Below, piece by piece: positions 34,735 to 42,531 of a stretch of DNA of 64,000 bases. How positions within the stretch are numbered: position 1 is the stretch's first letter; every line of letters begins with the position of its first letter. Both the position numbers and the translations under genes were made by a program. The DNA is taken from the NCBI RefSeq assembly GCF_012295615.1, contig NZ_CP051183.1, positions 310,001 to 374,000 on the forward strand, in the 5' to 3' direction. Under the pieces are notes generated by a model that saw only the letters and a program-made list of their open reading frames with translations, had not been told where the DNA came from and searched no databases. Source of the stretch: Bermanella marisrubri. Lineage in GTDB: Bacteria; Pseudomonadota; Gammaproteobacteria; Pseudomonadales; Oceanobacteraceae.

Positions 34735-36365
34735 GTCATTCTCTGGCTACGAGTGAGTATGGCAATGGGTAATAGGCTCACCACTATGATCAGAAGTGCT
34801 GCCAATGAACCTTGATGTAGTAATTCGTCACTGGCGTATTGATAGACATAGGTGGAAAGTGTTTGAAAATCGAATGGTCGTAATAGCAGCGCGGCTGGCA
34901 ATTCTTTTACACATTCTATAAAAACCAACAAGCCAGCACTTATAATTGCAGGGCTAAGTAAAGGTAGGTGAATACGTTTAAAAACTCCACTACTGCCTTG
35001 CTTGAGAGTTTTAGCGGCTAAGTCTAAGTTGGGGCTTATGTTTCCATAAGCGCTGTTAATACTGCCATTAGCAATGGCTGCAAACCGCATCACAAAGGCT
35101 AATACCAGTGCGAAACTGGTGCCGGAAAAAATCAACCCCAATCGAGTCTCGAATAATGGATTCATCAGCTGATTAGCCCAGATATCTAATTGCCCGAGTG
35201 GAATCAGTATAGCGATGGCCAAAACCGTGCCGGGAATGGCATACCCCAAAGAAGCGAAATTAAGCTGCCATTGCGGCCATTGTTTAGCTTTTGCATTGTG
35301 CTGTCGAATGTTGTGATTCAATAATAATGCAATCAGCACGCAGATGACCGCGGCTATAGCGGCCAATAAGAACGTATTACTGCCATGGAGCCATAGTGCT
35401 TCTTGCACATTAATGTCCCAATATAAAATGCTGTAATCCAATAAAAAATAGACAGGAACAATAAAACCTAATAGCAATACCAAACCGCAAAAAAACCATA
35501 TGCACGTAGCTGCCCATTTAGAGCAAGGAATCCGACTCAGGGTTCGATTAGAACGTAACTCAAAATGTTTTTGATCTCGTCGTTGCCAGCGCTCTAGTGA
35601 TACCAGTGTTACAACAAACAACAATAATAGGCAGGAAATTTTCGCTGCGGTAGACATGGATCCATAAACCAACCAACTATCATAAATGGCAGTTGTCAGC
35701 GTACTGATAGCGAACAAGTGCACTGTGCCAAAGTCTGCTAGGGATTCCATGGCCACTAGACTGCACCCCACCGCTAGTGCCGGTCTTGCCAAGGGGAGAC
35801 GAATATTAAAAAAAATGTTGCGGCTGTTTGCGCTCAACATTCGAGCAGCTTGATCAAGATTATCACTTTGTTGAGCAAAACTTTGTCGCATGAGAAGATA
35901 AATATATGGGTATAGGGCCAATGCGAGCATGAGGCTGGCGCCGGTAATGGAGCGAATATCGAAAAACCAATAGTCGCCTGCTTGCCAGTTAAACAGTTCT
36001 CTTAAACCGCTTTGAATGGGTCCGGCGTAATCCAATAATTCCGTATAAATATAAGCGCTGATATAGGCTGGGATGGCAAGTGGAATCACCATAAACCACT
36101 GCAGATAGCGACGCCCCCAAAAGTCATAGCGAGCGCACCACCAAGCTGGTGCGATGGCAAATAGACAGGCAAAAACCAATGTGAGTGAAACGACACTTAA
36201 ACTGTTTTTGACATAGTCCCAAAGGACAGTATTCCAGATGTCTAGAAAGGTTTGATTAGATTCGCCACTGAACAAGGCTTCATAAAATAATGCCACGATC
36301 GGGACGAACAGACCGATAGAGATGCAACTTGCAATGGCAACAGTGGCGAGGGATGATTTTTTCAT
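34731..36365 (-). CDS. fbpB: Fe(III) ABC transporter permease (fused, FbpB type)
   Basis: 544 residues with about 12 membrane segments in two homologous halves, each with an EAA-like loop (AARMLSANSRNIFFNIRLPLARPA; AAKTLKQGSSGVFKRIHLPLLSPA). This double permease is usual for FbpB/SfuB iron systems. It follows fbpA after 105 bases containing a terminator-like hairpin, so it is probably made in smaller amounts than the binding protein. Confidence 0.9.
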   Translation of the reverse strand: MKKSSLATVAIASCISIGLFVPIVALFYEALFSGESNQTFLDIWNTVLWDYVKNSLSVVSLTLVFACLFAIAPAWWCARYDFWGRRYLQWFMVIPLAIPAYISAYIYTELLDYAGPIQSGLRELFNWQAGDYWFFDIRSITGASLMLALALYPYIYLLMRQSFAQQSDNLDQAARMLSANSRNIFFNIRLPLARPALAVGCSLVAMESLADFGTVHLFAISTLTTAIYDSWLVYGSMSTAAKISCLLLLFVVTLVSLERWQRRDQKHFELRSNRTLSRIPCSKWAATCIWFFCGLVLLLGFIVPVYFLLDYSILYWDINVQEALWLHGSNTFLLAAIAAVICVLIALLLNHNIRQHNAKAKQWPQWQLNFASLGYAIPGTVLAIAILIPLGQLDIWANQLMNPLFETRLGLIFSGTSFALVLAFVMRFAAIANGSINSAYGNISPNLDLAAKTLKQGSSGVFKRIHLPLLSPAIISAGLLVFIECVKELPAALLLRPFDFQTLSTYVYQYASDELLHQGSLAALLIIVVSLLPIAILTRSQRMT

Positions 36366-36407
36366 GGGCGGATTATAACGTTGACGTTGCCACTTGTCCT
36401 CCCAATC

Positions 36408-36443
36408 AAAAAAGCCTCTTGCAAGGTTATTGCTAGAGGCTTT
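36408..36443 (-). terminator. Attenuating terminator between fbpA and fbpB
   Basis: 36411–36424 pairs with 36430–36443 (AAAGCCTCT arm, perfect except one bulge), and on the minus strand it is followed by six T. Partial read-through would feed fbpB and fbpC. Confidence 0.75.
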
Positions 36444-36470
36444 CGATACTGCGATGTTGGGATCAGGTGT

Positions 36471-37469
36471 TTATAGATCGAACTTTACTTCGTCTACTAG
36501 CTTTAAAGCGTTAGGAACCTCCGCTGCGATCTTCTCCAGAGAAATACTGTCTTCCTTGAATTCGCCCCAACTTTTGACCAATGTGCTCGCTTCCACACTA
36601 GGATTAACTGGGTATTCCATATTCAATTTGGCATAAAGAGATTGGGCTTTGTCAGATGTTAAGAACGCCAATAGTTGTTGCGCTGCGGCTTTATTCGGAG
36701 CGTACTTAGCGATTACCACACCTGAGACATTAATGTGAGAGCCACGGTTGTCTTGGTTTGGAAAATTAAGTTCAACAGCATTAGCCCAAGGGATTTGATT
36801 TTCATCTTGTAACATTTTGCCTAAGTAATAGCTATTGCCCAAAGATACATCACACAGTCCTTCTTTGATGGCTTTAACTTGAGCGCGGTCATTACCTTGT
36901 GGTTTGCGTGCAAGGTTTTCTTTTACATCTTTCAGCCATTGCTTGGTTTGCGCTTCGCCATTATGAACAATCATGGATGCGATTAGGCCAAGGTTATATG
37001 GGTGCTTACCGGAGCGGGTACAAATTTTACCTTTGAATTTGTCATCGGCTAAATCTTCGTAATTAATATTCAATTTACCTTGGCGCTCTTTGGAGCTATA
37101 AACGTTACGCACGCGCTTCGTTAGCGCTAGCCATTGCTGTTCACTATCCCGAAATTGTTTAGGTACATTTTCTTCGATGCCATTAAGGCCATAAGCCTGA
37201 GTGAGACCTTCCTGCTTCAATTGCATGAGCTTAGCAAAATTAGAGGTTAATACCACGTCTGCAGGGCTTAATTGTCCTTCGCGTTTAAGACGTTGAATTA
37301 AGCCTTTTTTGGCAAATACCACACGCGTTTCAATACCCGTTTCTTCGGTAAATGTTTTGAGAATAGGCTCAATTAAAAACGGTTGGCGGAAACTGTATAC
37401 ATTGACCGTAGTTTGCGCGATAGAGGTAAATGAAAGCAGTAGTAGAGAGAGTAATGCAGCGATGCGCAT
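36471..37469 (-). CDS. fbpA: Fe(III)-binding periplasmic protein
   Basis: 332 residues. The signal peptide MRIAALLSLLLLSFTSIAQ is followed by TTVNVYSFRQPFL. The iron-binding Tyr pair appears in SLGNSYYLGKM, as in FbpA/FutA, and ICTRSGKHPYN matches the anion-binding region. It delivers ferric iron to FbpBC. A perfect 7-1-7 Fur box lies 28 bases upstream, so iron repression is expected. Confidence 0.92.
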   Translation of the reverse strand: MRIAALLSLLLLSFTSIAQTTVNVYSFRQPFLIEPILKTFTEETGIETRVVFAKKGLIQRLKREGQLSPADVVLTSNFAKLMQLKQEGLTQAYGLNGIEENVPKQFRDSEQQWLALTKRVRNVYSSKERQGKLNINYEDLADDKFKGKICTRSGKHPYNLGLIASMIVHNGEAQTKQWLKDVKENLARKPQGNDRAQVKAIKEGLCDVSLGNSYYLGKMLQDENQIPWANAVELNFPNQDNRGSHINVSGVVIAKYAPNKAAAQQLLAFLTSDKAQSLYAKLNMEYPVNPSVEASTLVKSWGEFKEDSISLEKIAAEVPNALKLVDEVKFDL

Positions 37470-37496
37470 AAAAGCTCCTGTCGTATTTAAACTAAG

Positions 37497-37511
37497 TGAT
37501 AATTATTATCA
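37497..37511 (-). promoter_or_regulatory. Fur box upstream of fbpA
   Basis: TGATAAT-T-ATTATCA is a perfect 7-1-7 palindrome matching the Fur consensus (TGATAATnATTATCA), centred 35 bases before the fbpA start. Confidence 0.85.
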
Positions 37512-37603
37512 ATATTAACTCTGCACTGGTCCACAGACAAGCGCGACTGGGCTTTTTTCACAGTGAATGACTTATACCATGCGTCACATAAGGGTTCGCT
37601 ATA

Positions 37604-38968
37604 TCACTGAGGATTTTTCACTAGCGATGCGATATGTTGGACCTGACGTTCTATCAATGCTTGGTAGTTAGGGATAAGGTTTTCTGCCCAATAGGTCTTC
37701 AGCGCTTGGCCTGTGATGGCGTTGCCCATGGTTTGATGAGCGCTGATGACTAACTGATTGCCTAGATGGCCATCTTGCAGTGCTTGCTCACTGATCAGTA
37801 GGCGATTGGCTTGGCTATGACGACACAGTTGCGCTGCGATATGAATAGCATCTCCCACAGCATCATAGCTCAATTCATCAGATTGGCTGCTGCTTGCTAG
37901 TAAGTCGCCAGTATGAAGACCGAGACGAAAATCCAGAGTGGTTAATCCCTGCGCTTGCCGTTCGTCATTAAATTGATTGATCAAACCGATAATCAACAAT
38001 GCTGTGCAGGTTCCATGGAAGCTGCCTTTATCATCGCTTTGTGCAATGCCAAATACCACCATAACGCCATCTCCAGCATATTTATCAACATGGCCGTTAT
38101 ATAGTTGTGCCGCTTGATTGATGAAAAAGTAGTAGTCATTCAAAAGTGCTGCCAGTTCGCTTGGATTTAACTCAGTTTGAGCTGCTTGTACACTAACAAA
38201 ATCAATAAATAGGATGGCGCCATGAGTATAGTGATTACTGAGTTCACTCAGGGGGCGATCTTGTGATGTGTCATCCATATATTCCATTTTTGGTGTCATG
38301 AATTTATTCAATGCTTGATACATGGCTTGTTTAGCTTGTTGTTGGCCATGATATTGCTGCAAGGCCTCGCTAAGTTGATTGAGTTCAGCCGTTTTATGTT
38401 GCGTAATGGCATAGCCTTGCTTGCCAAGATTTAAAACGTCTTTGCTCGAATCCTCAATCGCACGACCCAAACGGGTGCCAATTAGCCAGGCAAGCGTCAA
38501 ACAAATTACCACCAGCAAGCAACTCAATACGGCCCATAAACCGTATATCTGAGCAATACGTTGATCCAAAGCAGAAAGATCTAGGCGTACATCAAGAAAG
38601 CCAATGACCTCATTTTGGTAGCGAATGCTCATGGGTTGCGTGGTTTCGCTGTTAGCGCCTTGTCCTTGGGCTGCAATGACTTGGTTGTTGAGATCATAGA
38701 CTGCGGCATAGGCCACATCATCATATTCAACCAATCCATTTAAGATGACATTAAGGCTCAACAGATCTTGGGAAAATATTGCGTCGGCAGCTTGCTGGCT
38801 GGCTTGCTTGCTCAGGGTATAACGCATGTTTTGCGCTTGTTGCTGTAGATGGGCCTTAGCACTGTTGGCCACGGTAAGCCCCACTAGTAGGCTGGCGAGA
38901 ATAGAAAAAATGACGGCTAAAGCAATGGCACGGTGTAAAAAAGGCCAATTTTGTTTTACTTGTTTCAT
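37604..38968 (-). CDS. Membrane class III nucleotidyl cyclase-like protein with altered active site
   Basis: 454 residues. A membrane segment (about 15–35), an extracytoplasmic region (about 36–150), a second segment (about 158–180) and a linker lead to a class III cyclase domain (about 245–400). The metal residues are present (Asp in LFIDF and in AGDG), but the usual Asn and Arg of the N-x3-R motif are replaced by H376 and Q380 (IHIAAQL), so activity is doubtful or altered. The N-terminal half resembles the YtjB/Smp protein that lies next to serB in E. coli, and serB is nearby here too. Confidence 0.8.
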   Translation of the reverse strand: MKQVKQNWPFLHRAIALAVIFSILASLLVGLTVANSAKAHLQQQAQNMRYTLSKQASQQAADAIFSQDLLSLNVILNGLVEYDDVAYAAVYDLNNQVIAAQGQGANSETTQPMSIRYQNEVIGFLDVRLDLSALDQRIAQIYGLWAVLSCLLVVICLTLAWLIGTRLGRAIEDSSKDVLNLGKQGYAITQHKTAELNQLSEALQQYHGQQQAKQAMYQALNKFMTPKMEYMDDTSQDRPLSELSNHYTHGAILFIDFVSVQAAQTELNPSELAALLNDYYFFINQAAQLYNGHVDKYAGDGVMVVFGIAQSDDKGSFHGTCTALLIIGLINQFNDERQAQGLTTLDFRLGLHTGDLLASSSQSDELSYDAVGDAIHIAAQLCRHSQANRLLISEQALQDGHLGNQLVISAHQTMGNAITGQALKTYWAENLIPNYQALIERQVQHIASLVKNPQ

Positions 38969-39127
38969 GGCATACAGCTAACTAAAAATAAGGCTTCATG
39001 GTAATGGCTTATGCTTGGAATTAGTAGCGTCTAGAACGCAAATTGGCGTTTTTAGCTGGCATGAAATGGTTTATCATAGCGGACTTTGATGTAGTCCAAA
39101 GATTTGCCCTAACCTAGAGGTATCCCC

Positions 39128-39298
39128 ATGAGTGATAGCAACCTTACAACAGAAGAAAAATTAGCCAAGCTAGAAAAAGGCTTATTCTTGATGAGCAAAG
39201 ATCGTGAACGTGCTTTGTCTAACCACGAAACTGAAGACTTGATCGAAGAGTTGCGCGGTGTTGTTGCAGAATTGAAAGCAGAAGTGAGCAAAGCTTAA
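39128..39298 (+). CDS. Conserved-looking 56-residue acidic helical protein
   Basis: Starts MSDSNLTTEEKLAKLEKG and ends AELKAEVSKA, 56 residues. It is highly charged, without hydrophobic segments, and probably helical or coiled coil. AGAGG lies 9 bases before the ATG. It has its own terminator (39321) and lies between the divergent cyclase gene and serB, 83 bases before the latter. No function is recognised. Good codon structure and signals make it a likely real gene. Confidence 0.65.
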   Translation: MSDSNLTTEEKLAKLEKGLFLMSKDRERALSNHETEDLIEELRGVVAELKAEVSKA

Positions 39299-39320
39299 AC
39301 AAGCTTTCGATCTGCATATT

Positions 39321-39342
39321 AAAGGTGGCCTAAGCCACCTTT
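39321..39342 (+). terminator. Hairpin after the 56-residue gene
   Basis: AAAGGTGGC and GCCACCTTT pair perfectly around the loop CTAA. The T-run is short, so termination may be partial before serB. Confidence 0.65.
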
Positions 39343-39381
39343 GCTACCTCCTCTGCACTGTCCAATGACCAGGATTGATCT

Positions 39382-40593
39382 GTGAAAGAAGTTGTTCTGA
39401 TAAAAATAAGTGGTGAAGATAAACCCGGTGTCACCGCCTGTATTACGGGAATTTTAGCCCAGTATGGGGTGAATATTCTGGATATTGGCCAAGCCGAAAT
39501 TCACGATAACTTATCCTTAGGTATATTGGCGGAAATTGGCAGCGAAGGTGAATCTGCTGCAGTTTTAAAAGACGTATTATTTAAAAGCCATGAAATGGGC
39601 ATGTCGGTGCGTTTCACACCGGTTTCTAAAGAAAAATACAGCCACTGGGTCGCGGCGCAGGGTAAGCAGCGTCATATTATTACATTATTAGCCCGTCGCT
39701 TAACGGCAGAGCATATCTCCCGAGTGACCCATGTTGTGGCCGCTCATCAACTAAACATCGATAATATCTCTCGCTTGTCTGGACGAGTAGAGTTGGAAGA
39801 CGATGGCGATGATAATAGCAAAGCCTGTGTAGAATTTTCCGTGCGTGGCGATGTTGATCAAAGTGCGCTTCGAGCAGAGTTTTTAGACATCTCTAGTGAG
39901 TTGGGTGTTGATATTGCGGTTCAAGAAGACAGTCCTTTCCGTCGCAACCGCCGTCTTGTTGCGTTCGATATGGATAGCACCTTGATCGAAGCAGAGGTCA
40001 TTGACGAGCTAGCAAAAGAAGCCGGAGTAGGTGACGAGGTGATTGCGATTACCGAGAGTGCTATGCGCGGTGAAATTGATTTTGACGAAAGTTTCCGTCG
40101 TCGTGTTGCTTTACTTAAAGGGCTAGATGAATCTGTGCTGCAAGGTATTGCGAATCGCTTGCCGATTACAGAAGGCGCCGAACGCTTAGTATCGACATTG
40201 AAGAAACTGGGTTATACAACGGCGATTTTGTCTGGCGGTTTTCAGTATTTTGGTCAGTTCTTACAACAAAAACTAGGCATTGATCATGTTTATGCCAATG
40301 AGCTAGAAATTGAAAATGGCAAAGTAACAGGTAACGTGACGGGTACAATTGTAAATGGCGAACGTAAAGCCTATCTATTGGAAGAGATTGCCAAGAGTGA
40401 AGGTATTTCTTTACAGCAAACCATCGCTGTCGGAGACGGAGCTAATGATTTGCCTATGTTGAGTAAAGCGGGCTTAGGCATTGCTTTCCGAGCCAAACCA
40501 CTAGTACGTGAAAACGCAGAGCAAGCCATCTCCACTTTAGGCTTAGATGGTGTACTTTATTTGTTGGGTATTCGCGATCGCGATGAAATCTAG
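39382..40593 (+). CDS. serB: Phosphoserine phosphatase with tandem N-terminal ACT domains
   Basis: 403 residues from a GTG at 39382 (AGGA 8 bases upstream). Two ACT-like domains (about 1–180, beginning VLIKISGEDKPGVTA) may sense amino acids. The HAD domain has DMDSTLIEAEVIDELA (nucleophile), LSGGFQYF and VGDGANDLPML. It is the final step of serine synthesis. The stop codon shares CTAG with the convergent EAL gene. Confidence 0.95.
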   Translation: MKEVVLIKISGEDKPGVTACITGILAQYGVNILDIGQAEIHDNLSLGILAEIGSEGESAAVLKDVLFKSHEMGMSVRFTPVSKEKYSHWVAAQGKQRHIITLLARRLTAEHISRVTHVVAAHQLNIDNISRLSGRVELEDDGDDNSKACVEFSVRGDVDQSALRAEFLDISSELGVDIAVQEDSPFRRNRRLVAFDMDSTLIEAEVIDELAKEAGVGDEVIAITESAMRGEIDFDESFRRRVALLKGLDESVLQGIANRLPITEGAERLVSTLKKLGYTTAILSGGFQYFGQFLQQKLGIDHVYANELEIENGKVTGNVTGTIVNGERKAYLLEEIAKSEGISLQQTIAVGDGANDLPMLSKAGLGIAFRAKPLVRENAEQAISTLGLDGVLYLLGIRDRDEI

Positions 40594-42467
40594 CCTTGTA
40601 TCAAGGGCTCTGGTTTATGAATCCCGAACCCTTGAACATAGTCAACCTGCAACTCTTTGAGCAGTGCGACGACTTCCTCCGTTTCTACAAATTCTGCTGT
40701 GGTACTGATCCCCATTGATTTAGCAACTTTGACAGCAGATTCAACTATCGCTTGATTAACGCTGTTATGGTGTAGGTCTTTAATAAAAACGCCGTCTATT
40801 TTAAGGTTTTGTATTTTCATTTGTTGCAAATAGCTGAATGATGAGGAGCCTGTTCCAAAGTCATCAAGCGAAATTCGACAGCCCATATCTCGAAGAGCGC
40901 TAAGTATGATATTGGTTGTGCTTAAGTGTTTGACGGCTTCCGTTTCCGTTATTTCAAACTGCAATCGTGATGGAGTTATTTGATAAGTGTCAATGAGATG
41001 CTGCAAATAGTTGATGCACGATGGGTCACTTAGTGTTGCACCGGATAAATTAATGGCAAAGCTTGCTTGTTCTTCAGGATAATCAGCCAAATAGGCTATC
41101 GTATTTCGAAGTACCCAATAATCAATTTTACCCATGATGTTGTATTTTTCAGCTGCGGCAATAATAGCCCCAGGCGCACTGATGCTCCCATCTGGATTTT
41201 TCAAGCGTAGCAATATCTCATAATAGTAATTTTTGTCCGATGCTATGCGTTGGACTTTCTGCTTATAAAGAGTAAAACGGTCTTCGGTCAGTGCTCGATT
41301 TATTTCATGTACTCGCCTCATATCTTGTTGACGTTGAATAATTCGGTCATTGAATTCACTGAATGTAATAACACAGTTTCCACCTTGCTCCTTACATTCG
41401 AGCATGGCTAGGTCCGCAGCACTATAAATGTCCTCGATGGATTTAAAGGAACGATTGATTTCAATAATGGCGATAGAGCATGAACTACTAAACTCGTTCT
41501 CAGCCCACGAAAAGTATGAGGATTCGATATTTTCACGAATAGTATTTGCATATCTAATCGCGTCATCGATATTGCGCAATGATGAAAGTAAAATGAATTC
41601 ATCTGAATTAGACCGAAAGCATTGAGTGTGGCTGTTAGGTGATAGCAGTTTTGCAATGTGTTTTAGAAAACTATCCGCTCCGGAATGTCCACACAATTCG
41701 TTTATCAATTTAAACTGATCGATGTCAATGTAGAACATAAACATGGATTGCTGGGAGCGAATTACAGTTCTAAGATACTTAGTAAGTTCCCGACGGCTAT
41801 AAAATCCAGTCACTTGGTCAAAACGAATTTCTTTTGATAGACGACTAGTTAGCACCACAATTAAGCCTACTGCCAAGACAATGCATAGACTAATGAATAG
41901 TATTATGCTAATGAATGCAGTTTTTAGTCTTGCTAGTGTGTCATTAACTTTCTGATCTCCCGTTAGCTTTATTGCATCAGTTAATGCATCCAATGTATCA
42001 GTGGGCGCTCTATCTATGCCTCTTACTTGTTTGTCAGTAGCAATGTGACGGTCCGTCTGGGTTTCAAAAAACACCATCAGTGCTTTTCGATATTCCGCAC
42101 CTAAATCATCATGGGCTTTCAAAAAATCCTTGGCTAAACGATGTGCAGGCGAATCAGGTTCTAGACGTTGTAATAAATCATGGACGGTAGTGCGGACATA
42201 GGTTTCTTCGTCCAGAAACTGTGCAAGATAGTTGTCATAATCTTTATTATCATGCCCACGTAAAAGTACGTTCTTCCATTCTTGTACTTGTTTTTTAAAG
42301 TGGACTTGAGCTTCTCTGGCCAATAGCATCTCATGGTATGCATCGGATTGTGCGTTAAGAGCGGTCTGAGTTGTTTGCTCACGCAATATTACTGCGTAAA
42401 TGGCTAGTCCTATCGTAATACTTGTTACGATGAAAATGGCCGAATATAGGCTGCGCTCTCGATCCAT
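40590..42467 (-). CDS. Membrane EAL phosphodiesterase with degenerate GGDEF
   Basis: 625 residues. Two membrane segments (about 8–28 and 184–206) flank a helical periplasmic sensor region. The GGDEF domain (about 215–370) is degenerate, reading SNSDEF in place of GGDEF, so it is not expected to make c-di-GMP. The EAL domain (about 380–622) keeps EILLRL (ExLxR), FEITETE, SLDDFGTGSSSF and AEFVETEE, so phosphodiesterase activity is likely. The gene is single and convergent with serB, with overlapping stops. Confidence 0.88.
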   Translation of the reverse strand: MDRERSLYSAIFIVTSITIGLAIYAVILREQTTQTALNAQSDAYHEMLLAREAQVHFKKQVQEWKNVLLRGHDNKDYDNYLAQFLDEETYVRTTVHDLLQRLEPDSPAHRLAKDFLKAHDDLGAEYRKALMVFFETQTDRHIATDKQVRGIDRAPTDTLDALTDAIKLTGDQKVNDTLARLKTAFISIILFISLCIVLAVGLIVVLTSRLSKEIRFDQVTGFYSRRELTKYLRTVIRSQQSMFMFYIDIDQFKLINELCGHSGADSFLKHIAKLLSPNSHTQCFRSNSDEFILLSSLRNIDDAIRYANTIRENIESSYFSWAENEFSSSCSIAIIEINRSFKSIEDIYSAADLAMLECKEQGGNCVITFSEFNDRIIQRQQDMRRVHEINRALTEDRFTLYKQKVQRIASDKNYYYEILLRLKNPDGSISAPGAIIAAAEKYNIMGKIDYWVLRNTIAYLADYPEEQASFAINLSGATLSDPSCINYLQHLIDTYQITPSRLQFEITETEAVKHLSTTNIILSALRDMGCRISLDDFGTGSSSFSYLQQMKIQNLKIDGVFIKDLHHNSVNQAIVESAVKVAKSMGISTTAEFVETEEVVALLKELQVDYVQGFGIHKPEPLIQG

Positions 42468-42531
42468 GAGTTGTCCTACTATGAAGTTATAGCTTTGAGT
42501 GTAGCAGAGGAATTTAGACGTCTAGGCTTGT

